Positions 1-10,823 are shown, counted from the stretch's first letter. The stretch is DNA of 64,000 bases from TK10-74A sp965217625 (GCA_965217625.1 OZ244557.1:1984001-2048000); one strand, 5' to 3'. Numbers and translations are program-made. Notes: a model not told the origin generated them from the letters alone.

Positions 1-1006
1 TGACGCGAACCTTGCCCTTTTCGATGTTGATCTCGTCGACTTCGCCCGAGAAGTCCTGGAAGGGCCCCTCCATCACGCGCACCATGTCGGCGACTTCGAA
101 GCCCACGCGCACCCGCGGCTCGGCGACGCGGGTCTGCTTGAGGATGCCGGCGACCTCTTCGCGCGGCAGGGCGTGCGGTTTGTCGGCGCCGACGAAGCCG
201 GTGACGCCGGGCGTGTTGCGCACCACGTACCAGGTGTCGTCGTCGAGGATCATGCTGACCAGCACGTAGCCCGGCAGCAGCTTGCGCTGCACCTGGCGGC
301 GCTGCCCGCCGCGGATCTCCAACTCCTCCTCGGTGGGCACGACGACGTCGAAGATGCGGTCGGCGACGTCCATCGACTCCACGCGGCGCTTGAGGTTCTC
401 GTCGACCTTGTTCTCGTGGCCCGAGTAGGTGTTGAGCACGTACCAGGCGCGGCCGTCGCCGGCGTCGGGGCCCAGGATCTCGTCCGCCTCGGCGGCGGCG
501 AGGCGGGCGGCGGCGTCTTCGGCCGCTTCCGGCTCCAGGGGGGCGGGCGGCTTCTCCTCGCCGAGGCCGAGCTGCTCGGCCAGGCGTTCGGCGGTGGCGG
601 CCTCCTGGTCGATGGCGGCCGTGGGCGCGCTCTCGTCGAAGCCGAGCGCCTTGACGGCGCGCATCGCGGCTTCGTACTCGCGCTCGGCGGCGCTGAGGCG
701 GGCGTTGGCGTCGTCCGTCGAGGGCGCGGCGGTGGTATCGACGCCGAACAGGGCGGCGGCCGCGGCCGCGGCGTCGGCGTCGCGGGCGCTGGCCTCGGTG
801 GGGACATCGTCCGTCAGCGCGACGGGCGTCAGCGGCACGGGCGCGTCCGGCTCCGCGGCATCGTCGTCCACGGCATCGTCGAGCATCGGGGCGTCGTCCA
901 CGGGGGCGTCGACCATGGGGGCGTCGCCCTGATCGGCGTCGCCCTGGTCGGCGTCGAGCGTGGGGGCGTCCGCGGCGTCGGTGGTGGTGTTGGGGTCGAT
1001 AGTCAT
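1..1006 (-). CDS. nusG: Transcription termination/antitermination factor NusG, cut by window start
   Basis: NusG binds RNA polymerase and couples it to Rho or the ribosome. The NGN domain starts near residue 186 (WYVLNTYSGHENKV) and runs through LLPGYVLVSM and NTPGVTGFVG. The KOW part (MEGPFQDFSGEVDEI) reaches the window edge, so the last residues are missing. The ATG at 1006 gives an N-terminal extension of about 185 residues, rich in Asp, Ala and Glu, before the usual domain; ordinary NusG is about 180 residues in total. No strong ribosome binding site precedes this ATG, so a start further in is possible, but the open frame is continuous. It is the last visible gene of the tuf-rpmG-secE-nusG run. 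Confidence 0.95.
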   Translation of the reverse strand, partial: MTIDPNTTTDAADAPTLDADQGDADQGDAPMVDAPVDDAPMLDDAVDDDAAEPDAPVPLTPVALTDDVPTEASARDADAAAAAAALFGVDTTAAPSTDDANARLSAAEREYEAAMRAVKALGFDESAPTAAIDQEAATAERLAEQLGLGEEKPPAPLEPEAAEDAAARLAAAEADEILGPDAGDGRAWYVLNTYSGHENKVDENLKRRVESMDVADRIFDVVVPTEEELEIRGGQRRQVQRKLLPGYVLVSMILDDDTWYVVRNTPGVTGFVGADKPHALPREEVAGILKQTRVAEPRVRVGFEVADMVRVMEGPFQDFSGEVDEINIEKGKVRV

Positions 1007-1036
1007 CGTGGGTTCAGGAGTGTCAGTTCCGGTGCG

Positions 1037-1462
1037 CTAGTTGAGCAGGACGTTTTCCATCAGGCGGTTGAAGACCCAGTCGACCGAGCCCAGCAGGATG
1101 CCGACCGCGATCGCGATCACGATCACGACGGTCGACAGGCTGCGGGTCTCGGCGCGGCTCGGCCAGACGACCTTGCGCAACTCCGAGATGATCTCCATCA
1201 CGAAGCGGGGATGCGTGAGGCGGTAGAGCCGGCCGCGGCGACCGCCGCTCTGGGCGCCGGCCGCCGGTCGCGGCGTGCCGCGACGGGGCCGGACGGTCTG
1301 CGCGGGGGGCGGCGTGGTCGCGGGGGCGGGCGGCATGCTGGGCGGCGTCCTGGGCGGTGGCGTGACCGAGGCGGCCTCCCGGGCGCGTGCTTGCGCACCC
1401 GATTCGGGGGACTGGCCGCCGGTCTGGCGGCGGCGACGTGGGCGACGCCCGGCGCGAGGCAT
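1037..1462 (-). CDS. secE: Preprotein translocase subunit SecE
   Basis: SecE clamps SecY in the Sec translocon of the inner membrane. The conserved core occupies residues 86-141: the amphipathic motif MEIISELRKVVWPSRAET followed by one membrane segment (about residues 110-130). The first 80 residues are an unusual basic, proline-rich tail, likely disordered and cytoplasmic. At 141 residues it is longer than the usual single-span SecE of 60-70. It lies 30 bp upstream of nusG and 18 bp downstream of rpmG, the expected order. Confidence 0.93.
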   Translation of the reverse strand: MPRAGRRPRRRRQTGGQSPESGAQARAREAASVTPPPRTPPSMPPAPATTPPPAQTVRPRRGTPRPAAGAQSGGRRGRLYRLTHPRFVMEIISELRKVVWPSRAETRSLSTVVIVIAIAVGILLGSVDWVFNRLMENVLLN

Positions 1463-1480
1463 GATTGGTCCTCTCGCCGC

Positions 1481-1642
1481 TCAACGGGTCTCGCGGAACG
1501 GGTGATGCGCGCGGCAGCGGGGACAGTACTTGCGCAACTCCAGCCGGGCCGTCGTGTTGCGACGGTTCTTCTTGGAGTGGTACGAGAAGCGCTGGCACTC
1601 GCGGCAGCGCAGCGTGATGTGAACGCGATCGCCTTTGGCCAT
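1481..1642 (-). CDS. rpmG: Large ribosomal subunit protein bL33
   Basis: This 53-residue gene encodes a small protein of the 50S subunit. It begins MAKGDRVHITLRCREC and carries two CxxC pairs (Cys13/Cys16 and Cys40/Cys43), so it is the zinc-binding form of L33. The stretch SKKNRRNTTARLELRKYCP is typical of the family. It sits 9 bp after tuf and 18 bp before secE, the normal position in many bacteria. Confidence 0.95.
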   Translation of the reverse strand: MAKGDRVHITLRCRECQRFSYHSKKNRRNTTARLELRKYCPRCRAHHPFRETR

Positions 1643-1651
1643 GGGGGAAGC

Positions 1652-2851
<1,200 letters not shown>

Positions 2852-2913
2852 GGGATTCCTTCCTGCCCCTCGCACGGGTCCCTGGGTGGGCGGGGCCGTG
2901 CCTGCCGACTGAC

Positions 2914-2989
2914 TGGAGCCCACATCCAGATTTGAACTGGAGACCTCGTTCTTACCAAGAACGCGCTCTACCGACTGAGCTATGTGGGC
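2914..2989 (-). tRNA. tRNA-Thr (anticodon GGT)
   Basis: A cloverleaf reads on the minus strand. The acceptor stem GCCCACA pairs with TGTGGGC, the anticodon stem CGTTC/GAACG encloses TTGGTAA (anticodon GGT), and the T-loop is TTCAAAT. The 3' CCA is encoded (2914-2916). It is the last of three tRNA genes in front of tuf. Confidence 0.96.
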
Positions 2990-3062
2990 CGGACGTTCAT
3001 CCTTACCTGCTCGGCTCGGCCGCGCGACCGCCGGGGCGGGACGCGCGGGGGGCCGCGATGTC

Positions 3063-3150
3063 TGGTGCTGGGGGCAGGATTCGAACCTGCGTAGCCCTTC
3101 CGGGCGCCGGTTTTACAGACCGGTGGTATTAGCCACTCACCCACCCCAGC
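3063..3150 (-). tRNA. tRNA-Tyr (anticodon GTA)
   Basis: This 88-nt minus-strand gene has acceptor stem GCTGGGG, anticodon loop CTGTAAA (GTA) within CCGGT/ACCGG, a long variable arm as expected for bacterial tRNA-Tyr, T-loop TTCGAAT and an encoded CCA end. It is the middle gene of the Thr-Tyr-Thr cluster. Confidence 0.97.
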
Positions 3151-3187
3151 GCGCTCGGCGCAGGACTGGCAGGCCGTCGCCGGCGGT

Positions 3188-3263
3188 TGGAGCCCGAGAA
3201 GGGATTCGAACCCCCAACCTGCCGATTACAAATCGGCTGCGCTGCCAGTTGCGCCACTCGGGC
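3188..3263 (-). tRNA. tRNA-Thr (anticodon TGT)
   Basis: Minus-strand cloverleaf with acceptor GCCCGAG/CTCGGGC, anticodon loop TTTGTAA (TGT) in stem GCCGA/TCGGC, T-loop TTCGAAT and encoded CCA. It is the first gene after the promoter at 3310-3339. With the next two tRNAs and tuf it repeats the E. coli thrU-tyrU-glyT-thrT-tufB order, minus glyT. Confidence 0.97.
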
Positions 3264-3309
3264 TCAGCCCGACACGAAAAAGACACGCTGAACCGCGCGT
3301 CTGTCAAGC

Positions 3310-3339
3310 AGTATATGGGGGCCCGAAAAATCGGGTCAA
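3310..3339 (-). promoter_or_regulatory. Sigma-70-type promoter for the tRNA-tuf-secE-nusG operon
   Basis: On the minus strand a -35 TTGACC (3334-3339) is followed after 18 bp by a -10 TATACT (3310-3315), about 45 bp before the first tRNA. The spacer holds a small CCCGA/TCGGG dyad with a T-rich loop, which might also serve as a weak end signal for cysS transcripts arriving from upstream. Confidence 0.75.
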
Positions 3340-3371
3340 GGCGATCGCCGCCCGGGAGCGGCGCGGGAACA

Positions 3372-4814
<1,443 letters not shown>

Positions 4815-4868
4815 GCGCGTCTCCGATGTCGTGGCGCCGGTCAGGTTAAGCCAGCCAGTTCAAGCCGG

Positions 4869-5564
4869 TCAGTTCGCGCCGGGCGTCTCCGCCGGGGGCG
4901 GGGTCTCGACGGCGGCGTCCCCGTTCTCGTGCGGATATTCGTGGTCGCTCAAGCGCGATTCGAGTTCGAACAGGCGCTGCTCGACGATCTCCAGGCGGTC
5001 GTGCTCGGGGTCGGGCAGCCGCAGCACGGTGTCGTTGCCGGGGTCGTAGAACGAGACGACGTGGCCGGGCACGCCGACCACGGTGGCGTACTCGGGCACG
5101 TTCCCCACGACGACGGAGCCGGCCCCGATCTTGGCGCCCTTGCCCACGGTCACGGCCCCGATGATCTGCGCGCCCGCGCCCACGGTGACGTCGGCGCTCA
5201 GCGTGGGATGGCGCTTGGTGCGCCGGGTGCTGGTGCCGCCCAGCGTGACGCCCTGGTGCAGGTGGCAGCCGTCGCCGATCTCCGCCGTCTCCCCGATCAC
5301 GACGCCCATGCCGTGGTCGATGAAGCAGCGGGCTTCGATGGTCGCGCCGGGGTGGATCTCGATCCCGGTGAGAAAGCGGCCCAGGTGCGAGAGGGCGCGC
5401 GGCAGGAACGGCACGTGCAGCCGCCAGAGGGTGTGCGCCAGCCGGTGCATCTCGCGGGCCTGGAAGCCCGGGTAGAGGAAGATCACCTCAAGCGGGTTGA
5501 GGGCGGCGGGGTCGCGGTCGAGGACGAAGCGGATGTCGTCGCGGATGCTGCGCAAGACGAACAT
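4869..5564 (-). CDS. cysE: Serine O-acetyltransferase
   Basis: This enzyme makes O-acetylserine from serine and acetyl-CoA, the first step of cysteine synthesis. The ATG at 5564 follows AGGAG at a good distance and yields MFVLRSIRDDIRFVLDRDPA, 231 residues, the length of the short CysE/EpsC class. The catalytic region GIEIHPGATIEARCFIDHG and the left-handed beta-helix hexapeptides (VVIGETAEIGDG, VTVGAGAQIIGAVTVG) are clear. A longer frame extends upstream but lacks family sequence. The C-terminal 30 residues are acidic and proline-rich. Confidence 0.95.
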   Translation of the reverse strand: MFVLRSIRDDIRFVLDRDPAALNPLEVIFLYPGFQAREMHRLAHTLWRLHVPFLPRALSHLGRFLTGIEIHPGATIEARCFIDHGMGVVIGETAEIGDGCHLHQGVTLGGTSTRRTKRHPTLSADVTVGAGAQIIGAVTVGKGAKIGAGSVVVGNVPEYATVVGVPGHVVSFYDPGNDTVLRLPDPEHDRLEIVEQRLFELESRLSDHEYPHENGDAAVETPPPAETPGAN

Positions 5565-5673
5565 GGGTCTCCTGCGGACACTGGTCGTCGATGGAGGGGC
5601 CACCGACGGCGGGGCCGGCGGGGCGCGCCGGGCACGCGTCGGTCGGGGGGCGGACGCGGGCCGTCGCGGTCGC

Positions 5674-5757
5674 TCAGGGACAGCGCGCCAGGGGGACGCC
5701 GGGCAGCACCGCGCCATGACGCTTGAGCGTGCGGACGTAGGGATTGGCCGGCGTCAT
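5674..5757 (-). CDS. Possible 27-residue leader peptide upstream of cysE
   Basis: A short frame starts at an ATG preceded by AGGAGGAG, one of the best ribosome binding sites in the window. It begins MTPANPYVRTLKRHG and ends Leu-Ala-Arg-Cys-Pro-stop. It lies between ispF (34 bp upstream) and cysE (109 bp downstream). A Cys codon just before the stop, ahead of a cysteine biosynthesis gene, suggests a translated leader that senses cysteine supply. This is inference: no homologue is known to me, and the frame could be chance. Confidence 0.35.
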   Translation of the reverse strand: MTPANPYVRTLKRHGAVLPGVPLARCP

Positions 5758-5791
5758 CTGCCCTGCTCCTCCTGCGTCCGTCCCGGGCGCG

Positions 5792-6283
5792 TCAGTCGCG
5801 GCGGCGGATCAGCGCGATCGCTTGCGCCTGCATGCCCTCGGCGCGACCCAGCGCGCCCAGCCCCTCGGCCGTCGTGGCCTTGACGCTGACGGCGTCGGAC
5901 TCGACCGCGAGGACGGCCGCGAGCCGCGCCCGCATCGCCTCGACGTGGGGCCGCAGTCGCGGCCGTTCCGCGACCACGGTGGCGTCCACGTTGCCCACAC
6001 GATACCCCCGTTGCGCCAGGCTGGCGACCGTGCGGCGCAACAGATCGAGGCTGTCGGCGCCCGCCCAGGCGGGATCGTCGGGCGGGAAGTGCGTGCCGAT
6101 GTCGCCCAGGGCGGCCGCCCCCAGCAGCGCGTCGATGATGGCGTGCGTGAGCACGTCGGCGTCGGAGTGGCCGGCGAGGCCGTCGCTGCCGGGGATCGTG
6201 ACGCCGCCCAGCACCAGCGGCCGATCGGCGCTGAAGCGATGCGAATCGCTGCCCAGCCCAATGCGGTCGGTGGCGGGGCTCAT
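5792..6283 (-). CDS. ispF: 2-C-methyl-D-erythritol 2,4-cyclodiphosphate synthase
   Basis: IspF cyclises CDP-methylerythritol 2-phosphate in the non-mevalonate isoprenoid pathway. The metal site is visible in IGLGSDSHRF (Asp and His) and HSDADVLTHAIIDALLGAA. The family signature SVKATTAEGLGALGR is near the C-terminus. At 163 residues it is of normal length. Its ATG overlaps the ispD stop (ATGA), so the two are translationally coupled. Confidence 0.97.
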   Translation of the reverse strand: MSPATDRIGLGSDSHRFSADRPLVLGGVTIPGSDGLAGHSDADVLTHAIIDALLGAAALGDIGTHFPPDDPAWAGADSLDLLRRTVASLAQRGYRVGNVDATVVAERPRLRPHVEAMRARLAAVLAVESDAVSVKATTAEGLGALGRAEGMQAQAIALIRRRD

Positions 6284-7014
6284 CGCTGCGCCGCCGCCGT
6301 CGCGCCGCCGGCTTCGGTCAGGGCGCGCAGCAGCGCCTCGACGATGGCCAGGTCCTGCGGGCGGGTGATCTTGGGGTTGGGCGCCTCCGCGTCGTAGACG
6401 AAGACGGGGGCGGGCAGCGCCTCCACCAGCGCCGCGTCGTCGGTGGCCTCCGATGTCGTGCCGGCGGCGTGCGCGCGGCGCAGGAGGTCCAGGCGGAAGG
6501 TCTGGGGCGTCTGGGCGGCGCGCAGCGTGGCGCGGTCGATCGTGCGCTCGATGCGAGCGGGGCCGTCACACGCCGCGGGGGGCCCGATCTGCTTGATCGT
6601 GTCGGTCACCGCCGCAGCCACGACGGCGGCGCCGTGGCGCGCGGCCAGGTCGATGCCGCGACGGATCATCGCATCCGTGACGAGCGGGCGGGCGGTGTCG
6701 TGCACCGCCACCAAGTCGACGTCGGGGAGCGCCGCCAGGCCCGCCGCGACGGAGTCGCGGCGCCGCGCGCCGCCGGGCGGGATGGCGTGCACCTTGCCGC
6801 CGCCGTAGCCGTCCGCGAGGCGGGCCAGGATGTCGCGGTTCTCCGGCCCTGCGACGAGCACGATGTGGTCGATCGCGCCGCAGGCCGCGAAGGCGCGCAG
6901 GGAATGCGCGACGACGGGCAGGCCGGCCAGCGCGGCGGTCGTCTTGTCGATGCCGCCCATGCGCGCGCTGCGGCCCCCGGCCAGCAGGATCGCGCCCGTG
7001 TGGGGGCGGCTCAC
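6280..7014 (-). CDS. ispD: 2-C-methyl-D-erythritol 4-phosphate cytidylyltransferase
   Basis: IspD transfers CMP from CTP to methylerythritol 4-phosphate, the step before IspE and IspF. The nucleotide-binding motif LAGGRSARMGGIDK lies at residues 11-24; VAVHDTARPLVTDAMI and TPQTFRLDLLRRAH are also typical. The GTG start at 7014 overlaps the stop of the PIN/TRAM gene (GTGA) and gives 244 residues. A longer frame continues upstream but is out of register with the real upstream gene. Confidence 0.96.
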   Translation of the reverse strand: MSRPHTGAILLAGGRSARMGGIDKTTAALAGLPVVAHSLRAFAACGAIDHIVLVAGPENRDILARLADGYGGGKVHAIPPGGARRRDSVAAGLAALPDVDLVAVHDTARPLVTDAMIRRGIDLAARHGAAVVAAAVTDTIKQIGPPAACDGPARIERTIDRATLRAAQTPQTFRLDLLRRAHAAGTTSEATDDAALVEALPAPVFVYDAEAPNPKITRPQDLAIVEALLRALTEAGGATAAAQR

Positions 7015-8021
7015 GTGGACGCTCCGGCCGGCGTCTCGGCGCTGGGGGCCGTCTCGGCGCCGTCGGCGTCGGGCTCCGGCGGCCGCAGTTGGGCGAAGAG
7101 CATGCGCCCGGCGGCCGTCTGGATCACGCGCTGCACCTCGACCGAGACGTCCTCGCCCACGAGGTCGCGGGCGTCCTCGACGACGACCATGGTGCCGTCG
7201 GCGAGGAAGCCGACGCCCTGGCGGCGCTCGCGCCCGGGCTGGTGGATGGGGAGGTGGAGCGTTTCGCCGGGCAGCGCCACGGTGCGGACGGCCTGCGCGA
7301 GCACGTTGATGTTCAGCACGCGCAGGTCCTCGACGCCCGCGACCCGGTTGAGATTGAAGTCGGTGGTGAGCAGGGCGGCGCCGCGGATGCGGGCCAGCGC
7401 CAGCAGCTTGGCGTCCACGTCGGGCGCCTCCGGGAAGCCGCGCTCGTCGATGATCGTCTTGACGTGCGTCCCGGCCTGGATGCGGGACAGCAACTCCAGC
7501 CCGTGACGCCCGCGCCGGCGCTTGAGGGCGTCGCTGCTGTCGGCGACGCGGCGCAGTTCGTCCAGGACGAAGCGGGGCACGATCAGGTCGCCGAGCAGGA
7601 AGCCGGACTCGACGATCTCGGCCAGGCGGCCGTCGATGATGGCGCTGGTGTCGACGACCACGCCGCTGCGGACGCCGCGCGCGACGCCGGGCGGGACGAT
7701 CGCCTCGGTCACGGTGTCCGTGCGCTCCCGCACGCCGCTGAAGAAGCGCTCGACCTCGGGCCGCCGCCCCAGGGCGACCGCCATGCCGATCGGCACGAGC
7801 AGGATCGCGACGCCGATGGCGGCGAAGTTGCCCGCGGCGCCGGGCAGCTGGTTGAGCGCGGGCGTCAGCAGGGCGGTCACGACGAGCGCCGCCACGGCGC
7901 CGAAGGCGGCCAGTAGGATCTCGAGCGTGGAGAGGCCCAGGCGGACGCCCCGGCGCAGGACGTTGATCGGCCAGAGCAGCAGGCGGGTGAGCGAGGCGGT
8001 CGCGCGCTGGCGCGAGTGCAT
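7011..8021 (-). CDS. PIN/TRAM domain integral membrane protein
   Basis: This gene encodes a 336-residue protein with two hydrophobic segments in the first 110 residues (STLEILLAAFGAVAALVVTA; FAAIGVAILLVPIGMAVALG). A PIN nuclease-like domain follows (VVVDTSAIIDGRLAEI, LLTTDFNLNRVA), then a TRAM domain (GVGFLADGTMVVVEDARDLVG) and a Pro/Ala tail. It resembles the Bacillus YacL and Mycobacterium Rv3578-type family often found next to ispD. The PIN Asp residues suggest RNase activity at the membrane, but function is not established. The ATG at 8021 has only a weak binding site. Confidence 0.85.
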   Translation of the reverse strand: MHSRQRATASLTRLLLWPINVLRRGVRLGLSTLEILLAAFGAVAALVVTALLTPALNQLPGAAGNFAAIGVAILLVPIGMAVALGRRPEVERFFSGVRERTDTVTEAIVPPGVARGVRSGVVVDTSAIIDGRLAEIVESGFLLGDLIVPRFVLDELRRVADSSDALKRRRGRHGLELLSRIQAGTHVKTIIDERGFPEAPDVDAKLLALARIRGAALLTTDFNLNRVAGVEDLRVLNINVLAQAVRTVALPGETLHLPIHQPGRERRQGVGFLADGTMVVVEDARDLVGEDVSVEVQRVIQTAAGRMLFAQLRPPEPDADGAETAPSAETPAGAST

Positions 8022-8080
8022 GGCAGGCCCCGTCGGGCGGATCGACGCGCAAGCCGCGCAGCCTGCATCGATCGCGCCGG

Positions 8081-8107
8081 AAATAGAAAGGCGGCCTTGC
8101 GGCCGCC
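8081..8107 (-). terminator. Leader hairpin with U-rich tail upstream of the PIN/TRAM gene
   Basis: On the minus strand GGCGGCC-GCAA-GGCCGCC forms a perfect 7-bp stem followed by TTTCTATTT. It lies downstream of the promoter at 8176-8205 and about 60 bp before the PIN/TRAM start, so it could act as a leader attenuator and not as the end of a gene. Two further small dyads lie upstream of it (8121-8135 and 8135-8148). Confidence 0.5.
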
Positions 8108-8175
8108 GAATGATGCCGGGGTGGGACGCGCCCACCGAATGAATTCGGGCCGCACCCGTGGGTAACGACGGCAGC

Positions 8176-8205
8176 AGTCTAGCAGACCCGGCAGACGCCT
8201 TGCAA
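8176..8205 (-). promoter_or_regulatory. Promoter for the PIN/TRAM-ispD-ispF-cysE-cysS run
   Basis: Minus-strand TTGCAA (8200-8205), an 18-bp spacer and TAGACT (8176-8181). The 8022-8316 interval is a divergent control region; on the plus strand TAGGAT at 8241-8246 could be a -10 for the radical SAM gene. Confidence 0.55.
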
Positions 8206-8316
8206 CGGGCGGCCGGCCGCGGGGCCGGGCGCGGTCCATGTAGGATCAGCACGGCGAATCAAGAGCATGGTCGCCGGGGCGCAGGCGTGCCCCGGCGACG
8301 GACGGCGGAGGCAGAC

Positions 8317-10203
8317 GTGCCGCGTATCGAACTGGACCCACTGCTGAACGGCGTCTCGAAGCCCGCCCGCTACAGCGGCGGCGAGTGGAACAGCATCGTG
8401 CGCCCCTGGGACGACGCCGAGATCCGCTGGGCGCTGATCTACCCCGACGTCTACGACGTGGGCATGTCGAACGGCGGTCTGGCGATCCTCTACGACCTGC
8501 TCAACCACACGCCGCGCACGCTGGCCGAGCGGGCCTTCGCGCCCTGGCCCGACATGGAGGCGTCGCTGCGGGCGCACGGCGCGCCGCTGTTCAGCCTGGA
8601 GAACCGCCGCCCGCTGGGCGAGTTCGACGCGCTGGGCTTCTCGCTGAGCTACGAGCTGACCTACACGAACCTCTGCAACATGCTCGACCTGGCGGGCATC
8701 GCCGTGCTCGCCGCCGAGCGCGCCGACGACGCCCCCATCGTCTTCGCGGGCGGCTCCGGGGCGCTGGTGCCGGAGCCGCTGGCGCTCGTGATCGATGCGT
8801 TCATCCTGGGCGAGGGCGAGGACGTGATCCTCGAGGTCACGGAGGTCCTGCGCGCCTGGAAGTCGGCGGGGGGCGGGCCACGGGTCGAGCTGCTGCGCCA
8901 GCTGGCGCGCACGCCCGGCGTCTACGTGCCGCGCTTCTACCGCTGGCACTACGGGCCCGACGGCACGGTGGCCGAGGTCGAGTCGCTCGACGCGGCGGCG
9001 TCGCTGCCGGTGGTCAAGCGCTTCATCCAGGGCATGCCGCCGATTCTGACCAAGCCCATCGTGCCGTTCCTGGAGACGGTGCACGACCGTGCCGGGATCG
9101 AGATCCAGCGCGGCTGCACGCAGGGCTGCCGCTTCTGTCAGGCGGGGATGATCTACCGGCCGCTGCGCGAGCGCACGCCGGAGGAGGTCGTGGCGGGCGC
9201 GCGCGAACTGCTCGCCAACACTGGCTACGACGAGCTCTCGCTGGTCTCGCTGAGCAGCACCGACCACAGCCAGATCGACGGCATCGTCGCGGCGCTGCGC
9301 CGGGAGTTCGGCGACGGCCTGGGCATCTCGCTGCCCAGCACGCGCGTCGATTCGTTCAGCGTCGATGTCGCGATGGCCTGCGCGCCCCGCCGCCGGCGCT
9401 CGATGACCTTCGCGCCGGAGGCCGGCAGCCAGCGGCTGCGCAACGCCGTCAGCAAGGTGGTCGCCGACGAGGATCTGCTCACGGCGGCGCGCAACGCCTT
9501 CGAGAACGGCTGGGGCAGCATCAAGCTGTACTTCATGGTGGGCCTGCCGACGGAGACCATGGACGACGTGCAGGGCATCGTGGACTGGGCGGCGCAGGTC
9601 AAGCAGATCGGCCGCGAGGTGGTGGGCAAGCGGGCGCGCGTGCGCGTCTCGACGTCGAACCACGTGCCCAAGGCGCATGCCCCCTTCCAGTGGGCGCGGC
9701 AGGACACCGCCGCGGAGTTGGAGCCCAAGCATCAATTGCTGCGCGAGGGCTGCCGCGGCGCCCGGCTGGACTTCACCTGGAACGACCCGGCGGAGTCGAT
9801 CCTGGAGGGGGTGCTGAGCCGGGGCGATCGGCGCGTGGGCGAGGCGGTCGTGGAGGCCTGGCGCCGGGGCGCCCGCTTCGACGCCTGGAGCGAGCATCAC
9901 GACCCGGCCATCTGGCAGGCGGCCTTCGCCGCGCACGGCATCGACCCCGACTTCTACTGCCACCGCGAGCGCGACCTGTGGGAGAAGTTCCCCTGGATGC
10001 ACATCGCCAGCGGCGTCAGCGAGGCCTACCTGCGCCGCGAGTGGATGCGCACGCAGAAGGAACTGACGACGATCGACTGCCGCGACGGCTGCCAGGTCTG
10101 CGGGCTGGAGCACGCGGCGCAGTTGTGCGAGCTGAAGTTGCAGGACAAGGTGCTGACGCAGCGGGCGCGCAAGGCGGGGACCGAGGTGCCCGTCGTCGTG
10201 TGA
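8317..10203 (+). CDS. B12-binding-like radical SAM protein (TIGR03960-type)
   Basis: This 628-residue protein has an N-terminal Rossmann-like segment (WALIYPDVYDVGMSNGGLAI) and a radical SAM core. The cluster motif CTQGCRFC places Cys at 267, 271 and 274. The C-terminal region ends in CRDGCQVCGLEH. This architecture matches an uncharacterised family often split or fused with a second radical SAM-linked domain. The substrate is unknown. The GTG at 8317 is chosen because GGAGG lies 5 bp upstream and the protein sequence becomes family-like from there; the frame is open further upstream. Confidence 0.88.
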   Translation: MPRIELDPLLNGVSKPARYSGGEWNSIVRPWDDAEIRWALIYPDVYDVGMSNGGLAILYDLLNHTPRTLAERAFAPWPDMEASLRAHGAPLFSLENRRPLGEFDALGFSLSYELTYTNLCNMLDLAGIAVLAAERADDAPIVFAGGSGALVPEPLALVIDAFILGEGEDVILEVTEVLRAWKSAGGGPRVELLRQLARTPGVYVPRFYRWHYGPDGTVAEVESLDAAASLPVVKRFIQGMPPILTKPIVPFLETVHDRAGIEIQRGCTQGCRFCQAGMIYRPLRERTPEEVVAGARELLANTGYDELSLVSLSSTDHSQIDGIVAALRREFGDGLGISLPSTRVDSFSVDVAMACAPRRRRSMTFAPEAGSQRLRNAVSKVVADEDLLTAARNAFENGWGSIKLYFMVGLPTETMDDVQGIVDWAAQVKQIGREVVGKRARVRVSTSNHVPKAHAPFQWARQDTAAELEPKHQLLREGCRGARLDFTWNDPAESILEGVLSRGDRRVGEAVVEAWRRGARFDAWSEHHDPAIWQAAFAAHGIDPDFYCHRERDLWEKFPWMHIASGVSEAYLRREWMRTQKELTTIDCRDGCQVCGLEHAAQLCELKLQDKVLTQRARKAGTEVPVVV

Positions 10204-10250
10204 CCTGTTGGGGCGGGCCGGCCGGGTCTGACCGCCGGGGCTGGAGCGAG

Positions 10251-10787
10251 ATGAGCGAGCAGTCGGAGCGGGACCTCAGCGACGAGACGCGCGACATCCT
10301 GGACTTCCTGGTCTGGCAGTTGGATCAGTCGTTCGAGTTCAAGCCGGAGCACTCGCTGCTGCGCAACCTGTCGACGGTGACGCCGGCGATGCTGGACCAA
10401 CCGCCGTCGTCGGGCGGGCGCACGCTGCGCGACCTGATCGCGCACTGCGCGTCGGTCAAGCGGATGCACGTCGCGCACGCCTTCGGCGACGGCGCGATGG
10501 GCTGGTGGGAGACCTGGGACGGCGAGGGGGAGCTGAAGGACGCGGACTTCGAGTCGCTGGTGGCGTGGCTGCGGCGGGCGCATGCGGAGGCGCAGGCGGC
10601 CGTGCGCGCGCTCGAGGAGGACGCGGAGCTGCTGATGGATCGCCGCACGCACTGGGGCGAACTGCGCCAGACGCGCTTCATCATCGACGCCATCGTGATC
10701 CACGACGTGTATCACGCGGGCGAGATCAATCACCTGCGCGGGCTGCTGCAGGACGCCGATCAGTTCCCGCACGGCGGCCGGACGTAG
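10251..10787 (+). CDS. DinB-like four-helix-bundle protein
   Basis: This encodes a 178-residue protein of the DinB/YfiT metal-binding superfamily. A helical pattern carries the usual His residues: LRDLIAHCASVKRMHV near residues 65-80 and IHDVYHAGEINHLRGLL near the end. DinB-like proteins include thiol transferases and damage-inducible proteins, and the exact role cannot be told from sequence. It starts 47 bp after the radical SAM gene. The frame is open upstream inside that gene, but homology begins at this ATG. Confidence 0.8.
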   Translation: MSEQSERDLSDETRDILDFLVWQLDQSFEFKPEHSLLRNLSTVTPAMLDQPPSSGGRTLRDLIAHCASVKRMHVAHAFGDGAMGWWETWDGEGELKDADFESLVAWLRRAHAEAQAAVRALEEDAELLMDRRTHWGELRQTRFIIDAIVIHDVYHAGEINHLRGLLQDADQFPHGGRT

Positions 10788-10823
10788 ACCCGCGGGCCGC
10801 GGGTGGGGGCTATCGTGCCCCGG

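Noticed and set aside
8108..8160. T-box-like string GGGGTGGGACGCG near the isp/cys run
   Set aside because: It is on the wrong strand for that run and does not match the T-box core GGGTGGNACCGCG. No specifier stem was seen.
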